From Gemmatimonadota bacterium (lineage in GTDB: Bacteria; Gemmatimonadota; Gemmatimonadetes; Longimicrobiales; Gaopeijiaceae), in the NCBI GenBank assembly GCA_007124095.1, contig SLFU01000155.1, positions 1 to 54,258 on the forward strand: a stretch of DNA of 54,258 nt, in the 5' to 3' direction. The translations under genes and the position numbers were made by a program. The notes under the pieces were generated by a model. That model was not told the DNA's origin and did no database searches. It worked only from the letters and a program-made list of their open reading frames with translations. Every line of letters begins with the position of its first letter. The stretch's first letter is position 1. Below, one piece after another: positions 44,065-53,023 of this stretch.

Positions 44065-45207
44065 ATGCGAGGCATCCGCAGCCTGATCTTCCCCCGAGGG
44101 GCCTGGTTTCACTTCGGTGCCAGCGCCTGGATCGTCGCCGCTCTCGCCCTCGCCCTGACGTCCTGCGAAGGTGCAGCCGACTTGGAGGGTCGCACTGCCG
44201 AGGAATTTTACGACGGCGTGCGCCTCGACGTCATCGTCCCCTTCGGCCCCGGCGGTGGCACGGACACCTGGGCCCGCCTGGTGGCGTCGTTCCTTCAACA
44301 GGAGTTGGGACCGGGAAGCAGCGTTCAGATCATCAACATCGCCGGCGCCTCCAGCATCGCGGGAGCGAACGACTTCGCGCTTCGGCGGCGCCCGGATGGC
44401 CGGACGGCCCTGGTCTCGGCAGGCACCACCTTCTTCGCCTACCTCCTGGGCGAGCCGATGGTGCGGTTCGACTACCGGGAGATGAGGGCCATCCTCTCCT
44501 CCCCCGCCGGGGGCGTCGTCTTCATCCGTCCGGAGTTGGGGATCGGGTCGGCCGCCGCACTCCGAGATCTCCAGGAACAGGTCGTCTACGGTGGGATCTC
44601 CGCGACGGGAAACGATCTCCTCGCCCTCCTCGCCTTCGAACTCCTGGAGCTCGACTTCCTCCCGGTGCTCGGATACGGAACGAAGGGTGCGAGTCGCATT
44701 GCCTTCGAGCAGGGCGAGACGAACATCGAGTACCAGACGTCGCCGGCATACCGATCGAATGTGGTCCCCCTCGTGGAACGCGGCCTCGCCGTGCCCCTCT
44801 TCAGCTTCGGACTCCTGAACTCGGCGGGAGAGGTCGTACGGGATCCCGTTTTCCCCGACCTGCCCACCGTGTTCGAGGTGTATCGAAGCCTCAACGGACA
44901 GGATCCCTCCGGCCCAGCGTGGGACGCGTACCGAGCTATGCTCGCAGCGGGAATCGAAATGCAGAAGTCGCTCTGGATGCATCAGGACGCTCCGGAAGCA
45001 TCGGTGGAGGCCCTCCGCACCGCGGCCCGGCGGGTGATCGTCAACCCGGAGTTCCTGGAGCAGGCGACCCAACGGATGGGCGACTATCCCTTCTACGTGG
45101 GTGAGGACGTGGAAGACCTCTTCCGGCTGGCCGTGGAGATCCCCCCCGAAGCCATGGACTGGTTGACCGAGCTCCTCCGGGTGCGTTACGGACTGGACCG
45201 CATGTGA
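44065..45207 (+). CDS. Tripartite tricarboxylate transporter substrate-binding lipoprotein (TctC-like)
   Basis: This is the periplasmic binding protein of a TTT-family transporter. The protein has 380 residues. An N-terminal hydrophobic stretch ends in a lipobox-like LALTSCEG. The mature part shows the family motif DVIVPFGPGGGTDTWARLVA, then INIAGASSIAGANDFA. The later GYGTKGASRIAFEQGETNIE and PVFPDLPTVFEVY fit the family with some divergence. It precedes the large membrane subunit by one base. The substrate cannot be read from the sequence; neighbours suggest a tricarboxylate. Confidence 0.88.
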   Translation: MRGIRSLIFPRGAWFHFGASAWIVAALALALTSCEGAADLEGRTAEEFYDGVRLDVIVPFGPGGGTDTWARLVASFLQQELGPGSSVQIINIAGASSIAGANDFALRRRPDGRTALVSAGTTFFAYLLGEPMVRFDYREMRAILSSPAGGVVFIRPELGIGSAAALRDLQEQVVYGGISATGNDLLALLAFELLELDFLPVLGYGTKGASRIAFEQGETNIEYQTSPAYRSNVVPLVERGLAVPLFSFGLLNSAGEVVRDPVFPDLPTVFEVYRSLNGQDPSGPAWDAYRAMLAAGIEMQKSLWMHQDAPEASVEALRTAARRVIVNPEFLEQATQRMGDYPFYVGEDVEDLFRLAVEIPPEAMDWLTELLRVRYGLDRM

Positions 45208-45208
45208 C

Positions 45209-46690
45209 GTGATCGAGGCCGCCTTCCACGCGCTCCTGGCCCTCCTGGAGCCCGCACGGATCCTCATGATGGTTGCGGGTGTGGGGGTGGGTCTTTGTGT
45301 GGGGCTCATTCCGGGGCTTTCGGGGACTGTGGGCATGTCCTTGGTCCTCCCCTTCGTCTTCGGGATGGATCCTTCTTCCGCGATGGCGTTGCTCATCGGG
45401 ATGGTGGCGGTCATGCACACGGCAGACACCTTTCCCTCCGTGCTACTCGGCGTCCCGGGCTCCTCCGGTTCTCAGGCCACGATTGTGGACGGCTACCCCC
45501 TCGCACGAAAAGGCGAGGCCTCTCGTGCGCTGAGTGCCGCGTTCTTCTCTTCGATGATCGGGGGGCTGATTGGAGCCGTCGCAGTATTCCTCTTTCTGCC
45601 GGTGACCCGCCCGCTCGTCCTTGCGCTCGGCTCCCCCGAGCTCTTCATGCTCACGATCCTGGGGCTCTCGATGGTGGGGGTCCTGGCGGGACAGAGGCCC
45701 CTTCTGGGAATCGTGTCGGGTACATTGGGGCTTCTCCTGGGCGCTGTGGGTGCGGCTCCGGCCGCACCCCACTACCGCTTCACCTTCGACGCCCTCTACC
45801 TCTTCGACGGCATCCCTCTGGCGGTGGTGGCCCTGGGGCTCTTCGCACTCCCGGAGCTCCTGGACCTCCTCGTGCGGGGCAGAGCCATCGCCGATGTTCC
45901 GAAGCTGGGGTCCGGATGGATGACCGGCTTGAAGGACGTCATAGGGAACCGCTGGCTGGTCTTCCGTTCGTCCGTCCTCGGAGTAGGCGTGGGGCTCATC
46001 CCCGGACTTGGGGGAAGCGTCGTCGACTGGTTGAGTTACGGTCAGGCCGTTCAGTCCTCGAGTGACCGCCAGGAGTTCGGGCGAGGCGACATCCGGGGGG
46101 TGATCGCCCCTGAGAGCAGCAACAACGCGAAGGAAGGGGGCACCCTCATCCCCACCCTCATCTTCGGGATCCCGGGAAGTGGCACCACCGCGGTACTCCT
46201 GGGTGGGCTTCTCCTTCTGGGGCTCGAGGCCGGCCCCCAGATGTTGGACGCCAACCTCGACGTGACCCTTCTCATCCTCTGGACGCTGGCACTGGCCAAC
46301 GTCGTGGGCACGCTCGCCTGCCTCCTCCCTTCGCGGTTCATCGCCCGCCTCTCCTTCGTGCCGGCGTCTCGCCTGGCCCCGTTTCTCCTCGTCATCATGC
46401 TCTTCGGAGCATACCAGAGCACCCGTCACTGGGGGGACCTGGTCGCCTTCGGGGCGATTGGACTGCTGGGCTGGCTGATGAAGCAAAACGGATGGCCCCG
46501 TCCCCCACTCCTCATCGGGTTCGTGCTGGCGGCAGCGTCCGAGCGCTACCTCTGGATCTCGTGGACCCGCTATGGCTGGGAGTGGATGACGCACCCCGGA
46601 GTGCTCATCATCGGAGCGGTCACGGTCGTCCTGACGATCACCGGAGCCCGGATGAAACGCTCCGCGGTACCCGGAGGCGGGGCCCCGTGA
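45209..46690 (+). CDS. Tripartite tricarboxylate transporter large permease (TctA-like)
   Basis: This is the main membrane subunit of a TTT transporter, driven by an ion gradient. The protein has 493 residues with about 12 hydrophobic segments. It has the duplicated family motif: GVGVGLCVGLIPGLSGTVGM in the first half and LGVGVGLIPGLGGSVVDWLS in the second. Substrate-path stretches include VLLGVPGSSGSQATIVDGYP and then PESSNNAKEGGTLIPTLIFG with IPGSGTTAVLLGGLLLLG. It starts with GTG at 45209, and its stop overlaps tctB by 4 bases (GTGA). Confidence 0.95.
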   Translation: MIEAAFHALLALLEPARILMMVAGVGVGLCVGLIPGLSGTVGMSLVLPFVFGMDPSSAMALLIGMVAVMHTADTFPSVLLGVPGSSGSQATIVDGYPLARKGEASRALSAAFFSSMIGGLIGAVAVFLFLPVTRPLVLALGSPELFMLTILGLSMVGVLAGQRPLLGIVSGTLGLLLGAVGAAPAAPHYRFTFDALYLFDGIPLAVVALGLFALPELLDLLVRGRAIADVPKLGSGWMTGLKDVIGNRWLVFRSSVLGVGVGLIPGLGGSVVDWLSYGQAVQSSSDRQEFGRGDIRGVIAPESSNNAKEGGTLIPTLIFGIPGSGTTAVLLGGLLLLGLEAGPQMLDANLDVTLLILWTLALANVVGTLACLLPSRFIARLSFVPASRLAPFLLVIMLFGAYQSTRHWGDLVAFGAIGLLGWLMKQNGWPRPPLLIGFVLAAASERYLWISWTRYGWEWMTHPGVLIIGAVTVVLTITGARMKRSAVPGGGAP

Positions 46691-47169
46691 CCACCTCTCC
46701 CCTGGCGGTCCGCCTGGCCTTCCTTGCCCTTACGGGACTCGTCTTCCTCTGGGTGGCGTGGGAAGCAGCGGGATTCCCGGACCGTGCCCGTATCTTCCCG
46801 CAGACGATCGCCGTCCTGGGCTTTCTGGTGGTCGCCGCCAAGATCCTCTTGCTGGTGAGAACCGATGATGTGGACCCGGACGTCATCGCCGCCCAGGAGC
46901 GCGACCCGGATTCGGTAACGACGATTGGCGAGGAGTGGCGCCAGGGCATGCCCTTCCTGGGTGCCTTCGGAGGATACGGGGCCGGAATCGCACTCCTGGG
47001 CTTTCTACCGGCCTCCTTCCTCTTCGTCCTCTCTTTTCTTCGCCACTTCGACCGGATGAGTTGGGCGAGAGCGACGGCCAGCGCCGTTCTCTTCACCCTG
47101 GTCCTCCTCTTCCTCACCCGCTTGATCGGGCTCGAGCTCCCGGAGGGCCTCCTGGGCATCGGGGCGTGA
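46687..47169 (+). CDS. Tripartite tricarboxylate transporter small permease (TctB-like)
   Basis: This is the small membrane subunit of the TTT transporter. From the GTG at 46687, which overlaps the tctA stop, it has 160 residues with four hydrophobic segments. Similarity in this family is weak; the pattern AGFPDRARIFPQTIAVLGFL near the N-terminus (conserved F/P after helix 1) and its position directly after tctA are the main evidence. Confidence 0.88.
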   Translation: MTTSPLAVRLAFLALTGLVFLWVAWEAAGFPDRARIFPQTIAVLGFLVVAAKILLLVRTDDVDPDVIAAQERDPDSVTTIGEEWRQGMPFLGAFGGYGAGIALLGFLPASFLFVLSFLRHFDRMSWARATASAVLFTLVLLFLTRLIGLELPEGLLGIGA

Positions 47170-47170
47170 A

Positions 47171-47186
47171 CCCGTGCGACGACGGG
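47171..47186. terminator. Short hairpin between convergent tctB and the AbrB-family gene
   Basis: CCCGT (47171-47175) and ACGGG (47182-47186) can pair around a 6-base loop in the 37-base gap between the two stop codons. The stem is only 5 bp, so this is a weak terminator call. Confidence 0.3.
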
Positions 47187-47206
47187 CTCAGCCCTCTCGG
47201 ACGCCA

Positions 47207-48274
47207 TTATCCCACATTGCGACCCGCATCACCCTTCCGCTTCCACTGGGCCATTGCCTTTCCTGCGACGATCGGCGCGCCAAGGAGCACCACGACAAGC
47301 CGCACCAGATGGTGCGTCACCACGAAGGCCAGGTCGGCACCTGCCACCAAGGCGAGCACCACCATCTCCGCCTGTCCTCCCGGCGCAAAAGCCAGGAAGG
47401 CCTCGAGGGGCGGAGCAAAACCGCTGAGTGCCACCCCTTCGGCAAAGACGAAGGTGATCAGCGCCAGAACGAGGCAGAAGCCCAAGCCGGCCGACACATC
47501 CCGCCGCAACTCGGCAAAGGTGACGCCCAGATACGCCGCCCCGATGCCCGCGCCGATAATGAACTGTGCCGCCAGGATCGCCTCCGCCGGAGGCCGGAAC
47601 GTCAACAGTCCCGAAAGGCTGAGCAACGCCGACACGATCATCGGTCCCAGGATGGCAGCTCCGAAGAGCCGTACTTTCTCCGCAGCCCACCATCCGAAGA
47701 GACCCGATCCTACCATGAGCCCGAGCTGGAGCAGCGGCACCTCGAAGACGGGCGCGCCCGGCGCCTCGGTGAGCGGCACGTCCCAGATTCCAGTGATGAG
47801 AAGGGGCGCGAGCGTGACGATCGTGAGCACCCGGGTGGCGTGGACCAGCGTGAGCGTTCGCACCTTCGCTCCGGCCTCTTCCCCGAAGAGGAGCATTTCC
47901 TGCAATCCGCCAGGCACGGCGGCGTAGTAGGCCGTAGGGACGTCGTAGCCGCAAACTTTGCGGAAGAAGGGATACCCCACCCCCCAGATGGCCAAGACGA
48001 AGAGAGGGACGAGGGCCACCGAATAGGCCATCTCGGGAAGCCGCTGGGCCAGTTCGGGGGTGATCGAGGCGCCGACCGCGACACCGAGCACGGCCCGCAT
48101 CGCCCTCCCGAGACCGCCCATGTCCTGGAGTGGCGCTCCGGAAAGGGCCCCCACGAGACAGGCCGCGAGGGGACCCAGCAGGAAGGGAAGCGGAAGCTGG
48201 AGGATCTCGAAGGCGACGACACCGAACCCTGACAACGCTACGGTGAGGAGTCGCCGCCTAGTCAGAAAGGGCAT
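47207..48274 (-). CDS. AbrB-family (PF05145-like) membrane protein, putative transporter or regulator
   Basis: The product is a hydrophobic protein of 355 residues with about 10 membrane segments in two similar halves. Family stretches are LLGPLAACLVGALSG with AVLGVAVGASITPELAQRLP, and the second-half FIIGAGIGAAYLGVTFAELR. YYAAVPGGLQEMLLFGEEAG and its counterpart FLAFAPGGQAEMVVLALVAG carry the repeated PGG.xEM motif. The family (misleadingly called AbrB or ammonia monooxygenase regulators) is often next to TTT transporter genes. The start at 48274 was chosen for its hydrophobic N-terminus and overlaps the upstream dehydrogenase by 17 bases. Confidence 0.85.
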   Translation of the reverse strand: MPFLTRRRLLTVALSGFGVVAFEILQLPLPFLLGPLAACLVGALSGAPLQDMGGLGRAMRAVLGVAVGASITPELAQRLPEMAYSVALVPLFVLAIWGVGYPFFRKVCGYDVPTAYYAAVPGGLQEMLLFGEEAGAKVRTLTLVHATRVLTIVTLAPLLITGIWDVPLTEAPGAPVFEVPLLQLGLMVGSGLFGWWAAEKVRLFGAAILGPMIVSALLSLSGLLTFRPPAEAILAAQFIIGAGIGAAYLGVTFAELRRDVSAGLGFCLVLALITFVFAEGVALSGFAPPLEAFLAFAPGGQAEMVVLALVAGADLAFVVTHHLVRLVVVLLGAPIVAGKAMAQWKRKGDAGRNVG

Positions 48275-49754
48275 GCCGCGCAGCGCCCTGCCCCGCAATG
48301 CGTCCAAACACCGCGCCAGAGGTGAGCCCCGCCCCTCCCGGGTAACCGTGAAAGAAAACTCCCCCCACAATCTCTCCGCAGGCAAAGAGCCCCGGGATCG
48401 GATCTCCATCGTCCCGGGTCACGGCACCGCCATCATCCACCTTCAGGCCCCCATAGGTGAAGGTGATTCCACCCGTCACCGGAAACGCCTTGAAGGGAGG
48501 GGTGTCGAGCCGCTGCGCCCAGTTCGACTTCGGCAGGGCAAGTCCCCGTGTCCCGCGTCCGTCCTTGACTGTCGGGTCGAAGGGGACTTCCTCCATGATC
48601 GATTCGTTGAAGGCTTGGAGCGTCTGCAGGGCACTTGCCCGATCCACCCCCGCCAGCTTCCCGACCAGTCCATCCAAAGTCGTGTCCTCCACCCAGTGCG
48701 CGTCGTGGAATCTGTACTCGGCATACAGGAGGTCCTCCACCTTCGCGTCGAACACCTGCCAGGCGAACTGTCCGGGCTGCTCGAGCACCGCCCGTCCGAA
48801 CTGCGCGTAGGTGTAGTTTCTGAAGTCGGCCCCTTCGTCGACGAAGCGCTCGCCACGGGCATTCAACATCACGCCCAGGAAGTAGCAGATCTTCCGGTAG
48901 TGCTTTCGGTCGCCGTGCGGGATCTCCAGGTTCCCGAAGTCCTTCATGTGCAGGTCCATGGGGGTGGCATGGCACCCAGCGAAGAACCCGTACGGCATGG
49001 CACCCAGGTCCAGGGCCATCCTGAGGCCGTCGCCGGTATTGTGCGGTGTCCCTCGCACCTTGGCGCCAGCCCAGATCTCCCCCATGTGCCTGCGTCGCAT
49101 CTCTTCGCTCGCCTCGAACCCCCCGCAGCCCAGTACCACGGCTCCGGCCCGGATCTCCTCGTCACCCTCGGGCGTGGTTGCCTTGACCCCGACGACGCGA
49201 TCCTCCTCGACGAGAAGTCCGGTAGCCGCGCAGTCGTACCGCACCACACCCCCTCCGGCTTCGAAGGCCGTCCGCTCCGTTTCGAACAGACCCACGCCCT
49301 CCCGGGCCGAGGCAAGAGTCAACCCTCCCCAGAAGACGTACCGACCCTCCTTCTCGAAACTCTGGCGGTCGTAGATCGGTTCGAACTTCACACCCCGCTC
49401 CGCGAGCCAGCGCATCGTCGGGTAGCTGCGGCTGATCAGGACCTCCTGCTCCGGACTCAGGGCCCTACCTTCGTTGAACTGGAGGAGGTCGTTGGTAAAG
49501 GTCTCCGCGGTGTAGGCACCGAAGTCGGTCCGTTCGAGCCTGGGGTCGGCCGGATCCCGGAGGAGAGGCAAGAGGTCGTCCTTCCCGTCGTACACGAAAC
49601 GCATCGCCCCCGCCGTATACTGGGTATTTCCGCCGGCCATCTCCCGTGGCGCCTTCTCGATGACGAGGATCCGCGTCGCATCCTCCTGCGCCGCCAGTGC
49701 CGCACATAGGGCTGCATTCCCCGATCCGACCACCACCACATCCCACCTCTCCAT
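48258..49754 (-). CDS. FAD-dependent tricarballylate dehydrogenase-like flavoprotein (TcuA-like)
   Basis: In Salmonella, TcuA oxidises tricarballylate to cis-aconitate. From the ATG at 49754 this protein has 498 residues, close to TcuA. It begins WDVVVVGSGNAALCAALAAQ, then VIEKAPREMAGGNTQYTAGA, a region matching the GGN-S/T-x-x-T signature of TcuA. Later motifs are GAVVLGCGGFEASEEMRRRH, VTGGITFTYGGLKVDD and LFACGEIVGGVFFHGYPGGA, typical of fumarate reductase/KSTD-type flavoproteins. No TcuB-like electron-transfer gene is present. It is divergent from the PrpF-family gene and overlaps the AbrB-family gene. Substrate assignment is inference. Confidence 0.8.
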   Translation of the reverse strand: MERWDVVVVGSGNAALCAALAAQEDATRILVIEKAPREMAGGNTQYTAGAMRFVYDGKDDLLPLLRDPADPRLERTDFGAYTAETFTNDLLQFNEGRALSPEQEVLISRSYPTMRWLAERGVKFEPIYDRQSFEKEGRYVFWGGLTLASAREGVGLFETERTAFEAGGGVVRYDCAATGLLVEEDRVVGVKATTPEGDEEIRAGAVVLGCGGFEASEEMRRRHMGEIWAGAKVRGTPHNTGDGLRMALDLGAMPYGFFAGCHATPMDLHMKDFGNLEIPHGDRKHYRKICYFLGVMLNARGERFVDEGADFRNYTYAQFGRAVLEQPGQFAWQVFDAKVEDLLYAEYRFHDAHWVEDTTLDGLVGKLAGVDRASALQTLQAFNESIMEEVPFDPTVKDGRGTRGLALPKSNWAQRLDTPPFKAFPVTGGITFTYGGLKVDDGGAVTRDDGDPIPGLFACGEIVGGVFFHGYPGGAGLTSGAVFGRIAGQGAARHALSD

Positions 49755-49771
49755 GGTCCGCCTCTTCCTTC

Positions 49772-49784
49772 CCACGTCACGTGG
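49772..49784. promoter_or_regulatory. Inverted repeat upstream of the TcuA-like gene
   Basis: CCACG-TCA-CGTGG is a perfect 5-3-5 palindrome, 18 bases before the TcuA-like start. A second short palindrome, TCTAG-T-CTAGA, lies at 49826-49836. Either could be an operator. Confidence 0.35.
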
Positions 49785-49847
49785 TTTCCACAGGGTGACA
49801 AGCATTGCCGCCGCCCGCATCGCACTCTAGTCTAGATCCTGGCTCCG

Positions 49848-49879
49848 AGACCGTCCATGGAGATTCGAAGACCGTCCAT
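49848..49879. promoter_or_regulatory. Direct repeats with 21-base spacing between divergent genes
   Basis: AGACCGTCCAT occurs at 49848-49858 and 49869-49879. The 21-base period is two helical turns, so a protein could bind both on one face of the DNA. The site sits midway between the divergent TcuA-like and PrpF-family genes and could serve both. Confidence 0.45.
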
Positions 49880-49948
49880 TGAAGGGTGGGGCCCTTTGAT
49901 CCGGACATCGGCCCAGCAACTCCGACTCCCCCACCAATCGAGCCACGG

Positions 49949-51046
49949 ATGACCCAACGCGCCATTCCCTGTACGCTCATGCGAGGCGGTAGCTCCAAGG
50001 GGCCCTATTTCCGGCTCGCGGATCTCCCCGCCGATCCGGATGCGCGTGCCCGGGTCCTCCTTGCGATCATGGGCTCCCCCGACGCACGGCAGATCGACGG
50101 TATCGGGGGCGCCGATCCCCTCACCAGCAAGGTTGCCATCGTCGCACCCTCCACCCGGCCGGATACGGATGTGGACTACCACTTCGCCCAGGTGGCCGTG
50201 GACCGCGAACTGGTCGACACCAGCCCGTCGTGTGGGAACATGCTGTCCGGCGTCGGTCCCTTCGCTATCGAAACCGGCATGGTTGCAGCAACCGGAGACG
50301 AGACACGCATCCGCATTTTCGAGGTAAACACCGGCAGTCGGATCGAAGCGACCGTCCGGACCAGGAATGGCACCGTCACCTACGACGGAGAGGTCGAGAT
50401 CTCCGGAGTTCCCGGCACGGCCGCACCGATCCAGCTGGACTTCCTGGACATCGAAGGATCGAAAACGGGCGCCCTGCTCCCTACGGGTCACGTACAAGAC
50501 GAGATCGACGGCATTGGGGTCACCCTCATCGACGTCGCGGTGCCCATGATGCTGCTGCGTGCCGAGGACCTTGGAAAGACCGGACATGAGACCCGCGCCG
50601 AGTTGGATTCGGACACCGGATTTCTTGCCCGCATCGAGGCGCTGCGCCGTGAGGCCGGTCACCGGATGGGGCTGGGTGATGTGGCCGATCGCGTCATTCC
50701 CAAAGTCGGCATCCTGGCCCCCCCATGGGGGGGCGGGCATATTGCCGCCCGCTACCTCGTCCCCCATAGGACGCACGCTGCGATGGCCGTGACCGGATCC
50801 ATCTGCATCGCCTCTTGTGCTGTCCTGGAAGGCTCAGTCTCCGACGGCCTCGCCACTCGTCCTCCAGGAGATGAACGGCGAATTGTGATCGAACATCCTT
50901 CGGGAGCGATCGAGGTCGCGTTGTGGTCGCAGGGAAGTGGTACCGAGCTACACGTCCTGCGCGCCGGAATCGTCCGGACCGCGCGTAAGCTCATGAGCGG
51001 TGAAGTCTATTGCCCTGAAGGAGCCTTCGAGCTCCCCGGCGGATGA
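49949..51046 (+). CDS. PrpF/GalD-family isomerase (4-oxalomesaconate tautomerase or aconitate-type isomerase)
   Basis: This protein has the diaminopimelate-epimerase-like fold of PrpF, which isomerises aconitate-type double bonds. From the ATG at 49949 it has 365 residues. Motifs are IPCTLMRGGSSKGPYFRLAD, MGSPDARQIDGIGGADPLTS, the active-site Lys in TSKVAIV (K61) and Cys in TSPSCGNMLSGVGPFAIE (C95). These agree closely with the GalD group. With a TcuA-like dehydrogenase and a TTT transporter beside it, a role on an aconitate or related tricarboxylate is likely; 4-oxalomesaconate is the main alternative. An upstream open frame to 49886 is Pro-rich and not conserved. Confidence 0.87.
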   Translation: MTQRAIPCTLMRGGSSKGPYFRLADLPADPDARARVLLAIMGSPDARQIDGIGGADPLTSKVAIVAPSTRPDTDVDYHFAQVAVDRELVDTSPSCGNMLSGVGPFAIETGMVAATGDETRIRIFEVNTGSRIEATVRTRNGTVTYDGEVEISGVPGTAAPIQLDFLDIEGSKTGALLPTGHVQDEIDGIGVTLIDVAVPMMLLRAEDLGKTGHETRAELDSDTGFLARIEALRREAGHRMGLGDVADRVIPKVGILAPPWGGGHIAARYLVPHRTHAAMAVTGSICIASCAVLEGSVSDGLATRPPGDERRIVIEHPSGAIEVALWSQGSGTELHVLRAGIVRTARKLMSGEVYCPEGAFELPGG

Positions 51047-51251
51047 TGGGGGATGCTCGGAGAGCCGGACAGCGACGCAACGGTGCACCACGGCGTTGCT
51101 TTCGGGCCCGGGAGCCAGTGTGGTGATTCAGAGATTCGACGAAGGAACGAGGGGTCCGGCGCGGCGGGGAGGCCAAGGGTCCGACCTGCTGCGACCGGAC
51201 GCCCGGCCCCCACGCCACCACCGCCACTCCGGGGCCTAACCGTGGAAGTGC

Positions 51252-52847
51252 CTACGATGCGGCCACATCCCACCCGCCTCGGGGCGGCGGATGATTCGCC
51301 GCGTTGGTTCCGGAGATGAATCCAAATGCAGCGCCATAGCCCAGGAAGCCAAGGTAGGCATAGTTCCCGATATTACCGATGTCGATTCCGGCGGCGTAAA
51401 GACCCTGGATCGGCCGACCCGTCATCGAAACCACCTGGCCCTCGGGATTCGCCTTCAATGCGCCAAAGGAGCCCGTAATGCCCGTTTGGCCCAATGCCGC
51501 GTAAAAGGGCGGCTCCAGGAGCGGGACTGCATTATCGGGATCCTCCTTGGGAATAGGGAGCGCCCAGGCCCGACCATTTCGAGCGGCCTCGTTGTATTCA
51601 GTGAGCTCCCGGAGCACGAGCTCCGCCGGCATCCCTCGCCCCCACCCCTCCATCTGATTGGCCAACTCCTCGAGCGAATCGGCTCTGGCGACCGGTGCCC
51701 CGGCCTGCCTGAAAGCCTCGAACTTGTCGATATCGCCCAAGCCATGCTCTGCCAGGGCCCTCGTCTCGTTGATCACATGGTCCCAGATGTAGGCTGCGCT
51801 GGCATCCGGTTGCCGCGAGGTTTCCACATTGAGCACCTGCTCACCGGGTGAAGTCGACCCATACCTCGTGTACCCATGGTAGTCGCGGGCCGTCACCTTG
51901 CCCTTGGATTCGTCCGTGAAGCGCTTTCCATAGAGGTTCAAGGCGACGCACCACTGCCCATGATACATCGAATAGTTGATCAGGGGATGAGTGAACTGAG
52001 CGGGGCGCGCCGGCAGAAGGTGCCCGTAGAATGAGTCGAAGCCCCCATCCGACGGAGCAGCCCCGATGCTCTTGGCCGCCAGGAAGCCATCGCCCGTCAG
52101 GGGGGGCTGCAGTCCATTGAACCCGCAATTGCGCTGATGCAGACTATTGAAGTCACGGGTCAGATGCTGGTTGACCATCTCGGCGTTGCCCGCCCAACCT
52201 CCGGTGGCCAGGATGACGGAATTGGCCAGGATCCGCACTGGCCCATCGGGGCCTTCGGCCAATACTCCGATCACCTCGTTCCTGGAATTGGCGAGAAGTC
52301 GCAGGAGCGGCGTCTCTACCAGCAGCGTCCCCCCCTGACTCTCGAAGTCCGACACCATGAAATTCGAGAACGCCACCGGAGGACGTCCGATGCTCCGACT
52401 CAGCGGGTTGTCCGTCGCAGGTCCGATCGGCGCGTCAATGCTTTCGTAGAACGCATATGCGAGTGGCAATCCGTCGGCCAACGCACGCTGGAGGTCGGGG
52501 TCGCCCCAGGGACTGGCGTCCCGCATCTCCTGATAATTACTGGCACCGCCGTGAACGCCGCCCGCAGACTCTCGCATCGTGCCGCCAGGGTCCGCGGCCT
52601 TTTCCAGAAGGATTACGTCAGCTCCAAGGCGTTGTGCCCTCACCGCTGCCGTCAGCCCCCCCATGCCCGCTCCCGCCACCACCACATCCGCCCTGCGCTC
52701 GGGAACAGCCTCGATCGACACCGACTCGGCACGGGCGTTGGAAAAGCCTCCCATGGTGGCCGCAGCGGCACCCGCCCCGGCAACTCCGAGAAAGCGCCTG
52801 CGTGAAACCTTGTTCTCCTTCGCGGAAGAGTGGGGATGGTCGGCCAT
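51252..52847 (-). CDS. Tat-exported FAD-binding fumarate reductase/KSTD-like flavoprotein
   Basis: This predicted periplasmic flavoprotein has 531 residues. A twin-arginine signal, SRRRFLGVAGAGAAAATMGG, starts near residue 15. The FAD site is VVVAGAGMGGLTAAVRAQRL, then LLEKAADPGGTMRESAGGVH. VILATGGWAGNAEMVNQHL and VALNLYGKRFTDES fit the fumarate reductase-like family. In the C-terminal region the usual HxxGG and GGxxxxN motifs are changed to TGITGSFGALKANPEGQ and YLGFLGYGAAFGFISGTN, so the chemistry may differ. No haem-binding CxxCH is present. A GGAGA ribosome binding site precedes the ATG. It is convergent with the PrpF-family gene. Confidence 0.83.
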   Translation of the reverse strand: MADHPHSSAKENKVSRRRFLGVAGAGAAAATMGGFSNARAESVSIEAVPERRADVVVAGAGMGGLTAAVRAQRLGADVILLEKAADPGGTMRESAGGVHGGASNYQEMRDASPWGDPDLQRALADGLPLAYAFYESIDAPIGPATDNPLSRSIGRPPVAFSNFMVSDFESQGGTLLVETPLLRLLANSRNEVIGVLAEGPDGPVRILANSVILATGGWAGNAEMVNQHLTRDFNSLHQRNCGFNGLQPPLTGDGFLAAKSIGAAPSDGGFDSFYGHLLPARPAQFTHPLINYSMYHGQWCVALNLYGKRFTDESKGKVTARDYHGYTRYGSTSPGEQVLNVETSRQPDASAAYIWDHVINETRALAEHGLGDIDKFEAFRQAGAPVARADSLEELANQMEGWGRGMPAELVLRELTEYNEAARNGRAWALPIPKEDPDNAVPLLEPPFYAALGQTGITGSFGALKANPEGQVVSMTGRPIQGLYAAGIDIGNIGNYAYLGFLGYGAAFGFISGTNAANHPPPRGGWDVAAS

Positions 52848-53023
52848 CGTTAAATCTCCGTGGTCGGAAACACTGTCAATAGCACTGCGAGAGTGAGCCT
52901 ATCAGGTAGACTAAGGGGCAAGCAGCTCAGAAGCAAAGGAAACGGGAAATCAAACGCGCTCTCGCTTCGCCGAGACCGGCATGCCGGTTGGATGGGCAGG
53001 TGGGCGCGAGCTGGGTGGGACGG

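Noticed and set aside
48060-49709. 549-codon plus-strand open frame opposite the TcuA-like gene
   Set aside because: It is the antisense shadow of a clear flavoprotein gene; the translation has no fold-like pattern.
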